A stretch of DNA of 26,479 bases from a virus, in IMG/VR virus record IMGVR_UViG_3300024346_000435, positions 1 to 26,479 of that record; one strand, given 5' to 3'. Position numbers and translations under genes: made by a program. The notes under the pieces are model-generated. The model was not told the DNA's origin and did not search any database. It was given only the letters and a program-made list of their open reading frames with translations. Positions 20,101 through 26,479 of this stretch are shown piece after piece (within the stretch, counting starts at the first letter, position 1; every line of letters starts with the position of its first letter).

Positions 20101-23100
20101 GTCAGCATTTCGGCAGACGACACGCTGTTCGGATCGGCAGCTTGCTTACGCACCAACGATGTCAGGTCGGTCATGACCTCATCGTTCAGCTTGAGCATCA
20201 TGAAGCGAGCCTGCCACAGCTCACCACGGAGGCTGGCGACATCGCGAGCGCGGCCCTTAAGGTGACGGGCCATCTCGAACACAGTCATGCCAGACGCATC
20301 GGCAAGCGCACGCAGGCCGTCTTCTTCCATCTGGCGCAGGCTGTAGTCCTGCACGCTGTTGATGCCACGACGAGCTAGGTCACGGCCAATCACATAGCGT
20401 TCGATGACGCGCAGGAAGCTACCCTCGCGGCGATCCACACCAAGGACGGAGAAGTTCAGCGCAGCGCGGCGAGTTAGCAGCCACTCTTGCAGAGCTTCAT
20501 CGGCGTTAAGGGTGCGGGGGGTGATTCCAGCAACGGTTCCGGGATGGTTCTCGAACCAGTAGATCAAGTCATCAGCATCCTCGCCCGTCAGCGGAGTATT
20601 GCTCTGACCGATCTCTTCCGGCAAGCGGCGACGACGACCATCAGGTGTCAGCACAGGGCCGCTAGGCGGCGGAGTCGGGGGCGGAGTAGCACCCGCACCG
20701 CCACTCGGGGGAGTAGGCGGAGGAGGCGTACCACCAGCACCACCGCTGGGAGGAGCAGGAGGCGTAGGCGGAGGAGTAGCACCGCCAGCACCACCACTCG
20801 GGGGAGTTGTAGGCGGAGCAGTCGGGGGAACAGTAATATCCCCAGATGGCGGAGTCGGGATGGAGGCAGACGACTCTGTAGGTGCTGCCGCTACATCCGT
20901 GGCATCGATGTTACTCGGGGCAATCAGCGACTCCAGCTCGTTAGCAATATCGTTGACATCGCCAGACTTCCAAGCCTCCGTCTTCAGCAGAGACTTGATC
21001 TGCTTGCTTGTGACGGTGTGCCCAGCCTCAGCTAGCAGCTCGACAGCTTGCTCGGCAAAGTCGTTAGCCAGCCTCTTGTCATCGACACCAAACAGCGAAG
21101 CCTCGCTACGCATCTCCTTCCAGAGATCCGAGAGGCTCATCGATGTGTCTTCGACAACACTACGGGCAGTACGCTCCGCTTCAGCAGCACGAGCCTCTGC
21201 CGGATTGGTGACCATATCCGCATCCGGCTCGACAGGGGCGGTGGACGGGAACTGAGAGCGTGTAGGCGGAGGTGTCGAAACCTCTACTTCTTCAGCCGCT
21301 TCGGCTACATCATCCAGCAGGCCGGGTTCGGGTGCAGGTTCTGCTGCCGCCGTGGTCGGCTCTTCGACCCTTGTACCTGCAACACTAGCTGCTTCGTCTG
21401 CGGGTAGAGCATCCGAAGTCTTACCAGCCTGCATCTGCTCCAACGCACTCACTAGGTCGTAGTGCTTGCCATCGTTCAGTTCACGCAGCAGCATCCGCCG
21501 CGCATCCTTACCCAATGTCCGCGAGCTGGTCGCCCCTGACTGGCGGAGGCGCATCACAAACTCTTCAAACTTGGAGCTGATGGCCTCGACATACTCTTTA
21601 CCGAAGTCGTCGATAAAGGCTTTGACCATGTCCACATTGCCGTCGATCAACGCTTCCACAGCCATAGCGATGTTTTCGCCGTGGCGGTCTACAGCTTCAA
21701 AGTCGATTTCTGTAGGCTCGTCAACCTCAGCAGTAGTAGCACCAGAAGCCTCTTTGGCCTTATCTGCGATACGCTGCCGTTCGCGAGCTTCTAGGGTTAG
21801 ACGATCCGCTTCCTTCTGCGATACCGTACCAGCTTGCACGCCTTCAAGTGCGGCTTCAGCACGAGCACGGGCAGTTGCAGCGCGGTTCTCAGCTAGGACG
21901 GTAGGATCGCTACGCTTCCTGCGGGTAGCCGTGACCTTGTTTGCACGCTTGAGCTTGGTGGGTTGAGCGGTCTTGAGCTTGCTGACTACCAGCTCAATGT
22001 CCTTAGCGTTGAAGCGGATGTTCGCACCCGACAGGCTAAATGCACGCTTATCGGCCAGCACCTGAGCATCGGTCTGGTTCTTGTTCTTAGCAACCCCAAG
22101 CTCGTCCATCTGCGCTTTGAACTCGCGCACACGGGTAGCTACCGTCTTGAGGTCGTCCTGCGACAAGCCATACTGCTTTGCAACTTTAGTAAGCGTTTCA
22201 GTAGCGGACTCAACACCGCTGGTTTGTAGGCGGATTACAGCCTTTTGGTACGCCTTCTCCAAGTCATCGATAGATGTGTTGGAATCGATGTCACGGTCTA
22301 GCTCTAAGAACTCGCTAGATGGGCGTTTAACTTTACTGCCCGTACTTCCCTCAGCAGCCGCTTCTAGGCTTGTCGTGCTTTGCTTGCTCTTCTCGCTGGT
22401 GGTGATTAGCAGCTCGCGAAGTTCATCTGTCTTCTTAGCGGACACCTCTTTGAGCTTCTCGATAGCCTCCTTGACGGCATCGTCAGAGACTTCCACACCA
22501 GCGGCCTTCAAGAACTCAACAATGCGTTCTCTAGACTTAGATCCGGGCTTGGTTGCGGAGTAGCGCACAAGAGCCAGCAAGACGCTACCGCCCGGTGCGT
22601 CAGCATCGACAACAACATCGACAGCATTGGGGCCACTACCAATGGTGGGGTGTTGGCGAGTCTTTCGGAGAGCCTCGTCAAACCCGTTCATGGAGGTGTC
22701 GTATGGCAGGTTGATGTCCTTGCCGGACTTACCTGAAGCCCCAGCAAGCTCGACCATATCGTTGACCTTCTCGACGAACTCGTCGCTAAAGTCGGGGATC
22801 GTGTACGAGTAAGCCGTAGTAGACGACACATCGCCCAGCGAAGACAGGCGCGTAACCGTTGAATTGGCGTTGTCGATACGCCCCTTCATGAACTGGTTGA
22901 TCTGGTGATCTAGCGCGTTCTTGCCGAACTTGTAGGCAAACAGCGCGGAGAAGTCAGACCACATAAGCTGGGCCTGAGCAAGCAAGGCGCGGACACCGCC
23001 GTCCTTGATTGTCATCAGCTTATCGATGCGTGCGGACGCTTTAAGCGTAGCGTGGTGCGCCCACCACTCTGAGGGGCTAATGAGGTGGTACTCGTCGTTG

Positions 23101-24965
23101 GCAAGGATCTCTTGCAGAGCCTGACGGCGAACCTTACCGTCTACCGAGCGCAGGTTCTGGAAGCGAGCCTTAGCATCGGGGTTAGTACGCAGGTGTGCGG
23201 CCTGCTCACGCACGAACTGATCCTGAAGACGCTTGACCATCTTCGGCTGGAGCTTGCGCTCTAGCGAGTGGAACAGCTCGTGCATCAGGGTGCTGCGAAC
23301 CTTGCCGCTTTGCAGGGCAACGCCGTAGATGCTTACGGCCTTGGTGGCGTAGTTGTAGGAGCCGTCCGCCTCACTACCAAAGCTCTTCTTGCGGAAGTAC
23401 ACCTTGACATCGTCAAAGTGCCGCTCACCGATGGATGTTACCAGCGTGAACAAGATGTCCTTGTCCCGCTGATCCATGTTCATATCTACAATCTTGGTGT
23501 CCGCCAACAGGTTGTTGACGGTCGTCTTGTAGATGACACGGTCGTAGGCGTTGCGGTCTGTACCGAACAACAGAGACTGAGTGCCGACATCCTGACGGCT
23601 GGCCTGTTCAGTATTAGCCAGCTTTTTGAGCTGATTCCGCAGCGGATCCACGCTGTTGATCTGCTTCATCGGCTCAGGCTTGTTAATAGCCATGTCCCAG
23701 ACGAAGGTCATGTCTTTCAGATCCTTACGCCAGCCGGGGTAGGTATCCTTGAAGACCGAGGTTGTGGTCTCGTTACCGATGCGCGAACGGACATTGATGT
23801 CCAGCGACTCGGCAAACTGTTTCTCTGCTGCGTAGATCTTGCGGAGAGCCTTGGTTCCGCCCTCCAGCTTGAGACCCTTGAGCATAAGCTGCGGACGCTT
23901 AGTAGGCGATCCCAGCTTGGCAGCTTCTTCGGCGGTAGCTTCGGCCTTAGCAGCGAGGCTGCGGACAGCCTTACCCAAGAACTGACCATCGCGGTACAGC
24001 TCCATGACAACCGTATCGGTTCCCGGCGAATCCACAAAGCGTGTTTCGATGCCGTCCCTAGCTAGGGCATCAGAGATGGTGGACTTGTATGCGCCGACAA
24101 CCTCATCAATGTTGAAGGTGTCCACATCGCTGGCCGCATCAATAGACAGGCCAGAAGCCGCTCTGTCCTTCTCGGCAGCAATGTTGATCTGACGGTCGAT
24201 GAAGGAATCGATTTCCTCCTCAAGAAGGTTGGATGCCTTGAACGCAGCTTCAGAAGGTGATGCGCCAGCATCTCGCATCTTCTTGTACGCCTTGGTCATC
24301 TTGGCCCCGCCGAACAGCATTCGCGTAGCTGCGTCAAACGGCAAGCCTAGGATGCCACCCTCCACCATGTTCTTGAGGCGACCTTCAAAGTCGGAGTCAT
24401 CCATCTCCGTCTTGAGGTAATCGCTGACCACATTCGCGTAGGGCGTATCCTTCAGCAGGTCGGAGAGGCGACCATCGCTGCCCTCAAACGCTGCAAAGTC
24501 AATCACCGCACTACGAGCGGCCTCAGACACCAGCGTATCGCGAGCCAGCCACTTACCCGCCTTGCCCAGCTTTCCGGCCTTACCAGCTAGGCCGAGTGCG
24601 CTGAACGGGATCAGGAACTGTGTCAGACCTTCGGTAAGACCGCCAGCCCAATGCCGAGAGACACCAAGAATGCGGTCTTCATCCTTGTAGTCCGGCAGCA
24701 TATCGAAGCTAGCCATATCGGCCAGACCGTAGATACCCTGCACCATGCCCTCGATGCCGCGAGGCACGCCCATCAGAACATCTTCAAAGATGTCTCCTGC
24801 GGACATAGCGTCTTCGACTTCGGGGCGAGCTAGCGCATCACCGCCACGCTGCTTCCAATCGTAGCCACCCGTGCGGAACCAGTTCGACGGAGAGCTGAAG
24901 ATGTTCGGCTGCTCGGTCATGTCCGGCTGGTCGAACGGATCTTGTTCGTTTGTGAAGTCTTGCAT
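17190..24965 (-). CDS. Giant internal virion / ejection protein with metallopeptidase domain (2591 aa)
   Basis: Positional counterpart of T7 gp16, but about twice its length (1318 residues). Regions in order: N-terminal segment with a Gly/Ala-rich hydrophobic patch (FLIPFSALGLAGKAGKLGKA, about 117-136) and AVIDFAAFEGSDGRLSDLL, common in podovirus ejection and large polyvalent proteins; a metallopeptidase-like domain with MHELFHSLERKL (H562, E563, H566); a long charged helical middle; a Pro/Gly repeat linker of the form PPSGGAGGTPPPPTPP (about 1365-1441); a coiled coil (about 1705-1768, ELQQAVSQIQQLNTELADAN); a second Pro/Val linker (about 1774-1805); and a C-terminal ~700-residue region (from DFHNEWWMNSLVSSSTTWAG) resembling the C-termini of large virion-injected proteins. 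I see no lytic transglycosylase domain like that of T7 gp16. It is probably injected with the DNA; protease substrate unknown. Confidence 0.8.
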   Translation of the reverse strand: MQDFTNEQDPFDQPDMTEQPNIFSSPSNWFRTGGYDWKQRGGDALARPEVEDAMSAGDIFEDVLMGVPRGIEGMVQGIYGLADMASFDMLPDYKDEDRILGVSRHWAGGLTEGLTQFLIPFSALGLAGKAGKLGKAGKWLARDTLVSEAARSAVIDFAAFEGSDGRLSDLLKDTPYANVVSDYLKTEMDDSDFEGRLKNMVEGGILGLPFDAATRMLFGGAKMTKAYKKMRDAGASPSEAAFKASNLLEEEIDSFIDRQINIAAEKDRAASGLSIDAASDVDTFNIDEVVGAYKSTISDALARDGIETRFVDSPGTDTVVMELYRDGQFLGKAVRSLAAKAEATAEEAAKLGSPTKRPQLMLKGLKLEGGTKALRKIYAAEKQFAESLDINVRSRIGNETTTSVFKDTYPGWRKDLKDMTFVWDMAINKPEPMKQINSVDPLRNQLKKLANTEQASRQDVGTQSLLFGTDRNAYDRVIYKTTVNNLLADTKIVDMNMDQRDKDILFTLVTSIGERHFDDVKVYFRKKSFGSEADGSYNYATKAVSIYGVALQSGKVRSTLMHELFHSLERKLQPKMVKRLQDQFVREQAAHLRTNPDAKARFQNLRSVDGKVRRQALQEILANDEYHLISPSEWWAHHATLKASARIDKLMTIKDGGVRALLAQAQLMWSDFSALFAYKFGKNALDHQINQFMKGRIDNANSTVTRLSSLGDVSSTTAYSYTIPDFSDEFVEKVNDMVELAGASGKSGKDINLPYDTSMNGFDEALRKTRQHPTIGSGPNAVDVVVDADAPGGSVLLALVRYSATKPGSKSRERIVEFLKAAGVEVSDDAVKEAIEKLKEVSAKKTDELRELLITTSEKSKQSTTSLEAAAEGSTGSKVKRPSSEFLELDRDIDSNTSIDDLEKAYQKAVIRLQTSGVESATETLTKVAKQYGLSQDDLKTVATRVREFKAQMDELGVAKNKNQTDAQVLADKRAFSLSGANIRFNAKDIELVVSKLKTAQPTKLKRANKVTATRRKRSDPTVLAENRAATARARAEAALEGVQAGTVSQKEADRLTLEARERQRIADKAKEASGATTAEVDEPTEIDFEAVDRHGENIAMAVEALIDGNVDMVKAFIDDFGKEYVEAISSKFEEFVMRLRQSGATSSRTLGKDARRMLLRELNDGKHYDLVSALEQMQAGKTSDALPADEAASVAGTRVEEPTTAAAEPAPEPGLLDDVAEAAEEVEVSTPPPTRSQFPSTAPVEPDADMVTNPAEARAAEAERTARSVVEDTSMSLSDLWKEMRSEASLFGVDDKRLANDFAEQAVELLAEAGHTVTSKQIKSLLKTEAWKSGDVNDIANELESLIAPSNIDATDVAAAPTESSASIPTPPSGDITVPPTAPPTTPPSGGAGGATPPPTPPAPPSGGAGGTPPPPTPPSGGAGATPPPTPPPSGPVLTPDGRRRRLPEEIGQSNTPLTGEDADDLIYWFENHPGTVAGITPRTLNADEALQEWLLTRRAALNFSVLGVDRREGSFLRVIERYVIGRDLARRGINSVQDYSLRQMEEDGLRALADASGMTVFEMARHLKGRARDVASLRGELWQARFMMLKLNDEVMTDLTSLVRKQAADPNSVSSAEMLTAAIKIAALGDLVGAVKSVGSEAGRLLHSLRADISRDLMPEYRPTLGSPDAAPAGQPVAAGVGAGVGGTGAATAGTPSAPISQVSDELQQAVSQIQQLNTELADANTRLAAATASNSAEVSALQAQVDALRTRVNRLQAVRGGLQRRLDALNATAPSTATPPVTPTVVPPTSTAVPPPPATAPHGVSTATLDAVRTLQTMYGEARLDEMLQRMGGRQAVLLSMERLQQLLDIQVREGGDVTGRVSRIISRASRDFNTLGFWDFHNEWWMNSLVSSSTTWAGVQFLGNALTTMTIPLERMLGGMVTGNARSIRSGLNAYIGMATGLLDGLGVMSRAFAEGRPIGTNMGMERTRQQAFTRDNIPLSNMMARGAGNVAGPQAQRAAEVSFDFMGGLVRLPMRLILTGDELFKQLNYRGHLRANVLDNLDATGVVGPERAARMQQAMDLAIVNGEFVSNQRLIREGQERARTVLGPHATADELLDYAQNYRDEYWRNSGTVATNFREASQRARNTALEATLQADPRYDWQRTVINAVTRHPAMRVFLPFVSTPINALIYAVDRNPVTPLMDFVKLGFGNRAATRMDRMGAPAFVSRSLREQESRFLRELSSEDPTVRADAAGRALFGTAVLGMAWSMAASGNLTGRGPKNPDESKTWRNAGFQPYSFKSPVTNEWISFNRVDPFSSMLGFIADSTMAVQYLHADRDGLQLGEEIWASAFYAITNQLTQKSYLQGIKSFVEIFGDESGHKGAEWAKRYGASLVPYQGMRRTVTDLSDEYVRNPNDGEMLDGLINHVWASTPGLSEELPPMRDAFGLPVKKADKLGPDLFSPISVKERSTNALDRELISLGEALKPPSYTVEGLDLRNIKTGRGANAYDRYQELAGQVVINNKTVRQAAEALIQTERYQRMTPIGTDLVDSPRIYAMRAVLAKYRARAWQMLVNESPELKQVRNELRLMKRDAKMGIAPSVLDTQD

Positions 24966-24966
24966 A

Positions 24967-26479
24967 TCAGTTGTAGAAGCGGGAGTGTGCGGTTAGCTGG
25001 TCGCGGATGAACATCTCACGGTTTTCAAGCGTGTCGGGGATGTTCAACTTGTTCAGGGTAGATTTTAACAGGTTACCTTCAGTTCCTTCTGGCAAGTCGC
25101 TGGCACGCTTAAAGAACTCCTGTAAGGTGGGGAGTCCAGTACGGACACCTTCATACTGCCCCTTGCCGGGGATGTCCATAAAGAATGGGGTGTAAGCTGG
25201 GTTCAGGTTGTCCGTCCGTAGGCGGACACCATTTACATTTAGATTGGTGTTTGTGGACACAACCTTGCCAGAGATGACCTCGCTGGTGGTTAGCCCGAAG
25301 TTCTGCACAACGGACTCCATCAGGGCAGAAGCCTTGGCCGGATCATTCATCACATGGTTCTTGTACTGCCAGCCCTTAAACTGGGTGTCTAGGAACTGCT
25401 CGCGGTAGTACTGCGGATAGGCTTTGAATGTTTGGGTGGCTTCTTGCGCTCTACGCAAAGAACCTACGCTTTGAGCACCCTTTAGCGCAATTTGATGCTG
25501 ATGTACCAATCCAAAGGTTTCAGCCACACCTTCTTTATACGCATCCCTATCCAAGCCCATAGGAAGAATACCGCCAATGGCCTGATCTTCCACATCTGTC
25601 TCGTCATACATAAGACCAAGCGACCACGGCTTGTCGTACTTCATCATGTACGATTCGTTCCAGCTACGCCCAGTTTGCGCCTTAGTTAGGTAAGTATTGG
25701 TAGCGGTTAACTGTGCGGCAACCTTTGGCGAGGCTAGGTTTGCCACCAAGATGTTGTAGGTGTCCGGGGACACAAGTTTCTCGATTGCCGGAAGAGCCTG
25801 ATCTTGCACGGCTTTCGTTACAGCACTTGCGACATACTTTTGCTGATCGACTCGGTTTAAACCTTGCTTGATTGCTTCGCGATAGGCTGCGGTTTTGACG
25901 GGGCTAATCGTATCCTCAATAATACTTCTAGCGTTATTTAGTTCCCCCGGAACATCTGCTTTGGATGTGGCCCCTAAATCGGCCATAGCACTACTAAGAG
26001 CCTGACCGACTTTAGAGTAATAATCAGTTAACTCACCTCCAGCACCAGCTTGTGGGTTAATGACCCATTGAGGCGGATTAAAGTAGTCGTCGTGCAGCTT
26101 CTGAATGGCGTTAGCCGCATTGGGGTCTAGCAGGCTTTCCAGCTCGGCTACCGCTGCGTTGTCTAGGTTTAGCTCACCAACGGCCCGTTTACGCAGCTTG
26201 TCGGTAGCATCTTTCTGAGTCTGCTCCAGACCCTTCCTAACATCATCTACCTTAGCGATGTAGTCATCGCGGAGCTTCTGGAGCTGCGCGTCTCGGTCTT
26301 TAGTAGACAGACTGCTGTCGTTAGACACAGCCATCAGCTCTGCGTCAAACTCTCGCTCTAGATTGCCAAGCTCCGTGACATACTTCTCCCGTGCGGGTAG
26401 CTGGGAAACAATAGAACGCATCTCGTTCAGCTTAGATCCTACAGCTTCCTCAGACCTGCGAGCTTGCGGGGTATCCGCC
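24967..26479 (-). CDS. Internal virion protein, gp15-like by position (partial, N-terminus outside)
   Basis: The frame is open through the right edge of the window: 19 further sense codons precede the first ATG (26421) and read ADTPQARRSEEAVGSKLNE, so the protein starts outside. The visible part is mostly helical and charged, with a long coiled-coil-like region (LGNLEREFDAELMAVSN, LEQTQKDATDKLRKR). The C-terminus (PTLQEFFKRASDLPEGTEGN...REMFIRDQLTAHSRFYN) is compact. It directly precedes the giant virion protein with one base between stop and start, the position of T7 gp15 before gp16. A role in the ejection apparatus is inferred from this synteny; no motif identifies it. Confidence 0.62.
   Translation of the reverse strand, partial: ADTPQARRSEEAVGSKLNEMRSIVSQLPAREKYVTELGNLEREFDAELMAVSNDSSLSTKDRDAQLQKLRDDYIAKVDDVRKGLEQTQKDATDKLRKRAVGELNLDNAAVAELESLLDPNAANAIQKLHDDYFNPPQWVINPQAGAGGELTDYYSKVGQALSSAMADLGATSKADVPGELNNARSIIEDTISPVKTAAYREAIKQGLNRVDQQKYVASAVTKAVQDQALPAIEKLVSPDTYNILVANLASPKVAAQLTATNTYLTKAQTGRSWNESYMMKYDKPWSLGLMYDETDVEDQAIGGILPMGLDRDAYKEGVAETFGLVHQHQIALKGAQSVGSLRRAQEATQTFKAYPQYYREQFLDTQFKGWQYKNHVMNDPAKASALMESVVQNFGLTTSEVISGKVVSTNTNLNVNGVRLRTDNLNPAYTPFFMDIPGKGQYEGVRTGLPTLQEFFKRASDLPEGTEGNLLKSTLNKLNIPDTLENREMFIRDQLTAHSRFYN

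Noticed and set aside
20640-20880. Repetitive DNA resembling a tandem or CRISPR-like array
   Set aside because: The repeats are short, in frame and encode a Pro/Gly linker inside the giant protein; there are no unique spacers or regular units.

Overview
This window looks like part of a T7-like podovirus genome (Autographivirus type). Its signature genes are a single-subunit T7-type RNA polymerase, a gp2.5-like ssDNA-binding protein, T7-like small and large terminase subunits, and two consecutive very long internal-virion (ejection) proteins. Every convincing gene is on the minus strand, so transcription runs from high to low coordinates. The moderately high GC, unlike AT-rich pelagiphages, does not identify a host, and no gene here does either.

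Layout in the direction of transcription: a late block (26479 to 10101) holds a gp15-like internal virion protein (cut by the window edge), a giant 2591-residue virion protein, a small coiled-coil membrane protein, TerS, TerL, a 424-bp gap, an HExxH metallopeptidase-like protein and four tail or receptor-recognition proteins, one of which is an alpha/beta-hydrolase (esterase-like). Next comes about 960 bp of hairpin-rich non-coding DNA (9135-10100), which separates the end of the late genes from the start of the early genes. In a T7-like map this is where the physical genome ends should fall, so the window probably comes from a circularised or permuted assembly. The early block (9134 to 3759) carries small orphan genes, a GP88-family protein, a DUF932 protein, a secreted i-type-lysozyme-like muramidase, two very small membrane proteins and a tyrosine integrase. 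A tRNA-like gene follows, then an HD phosphohydrolase, the RNA polymerase and the SSB protein.

Many neighbouring genes overlap by ATGA or GTGA, which implies translational coupling. Genes that begin a translation unit have a strong AAAGGAAC-type ribosome binding site. Three early transcription units are preceded by a shared leader made of a conserved box (CGAAACA-N-CTAGGG), a 5' hairpin with loop CACTC, and further hairpins whose sequences differ while their pairing is kept. A fourth copy lies alone in the non-coding region. I read these as phage-polymerase promoters with structured 5' leaders.

The integrase plus tRNA-like sequence suggests a T7-like phage able to integrate into a host chromosome. 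The most unusual points are the repeated multi-hairpin leaders, the tRNA-like gene whose apparent anticodon (UUA) would read the ochre stop, the in-frame gene pairs separated by a single TAA, the early lysozyme with small membrane proteins, and the size of the ejection protein.
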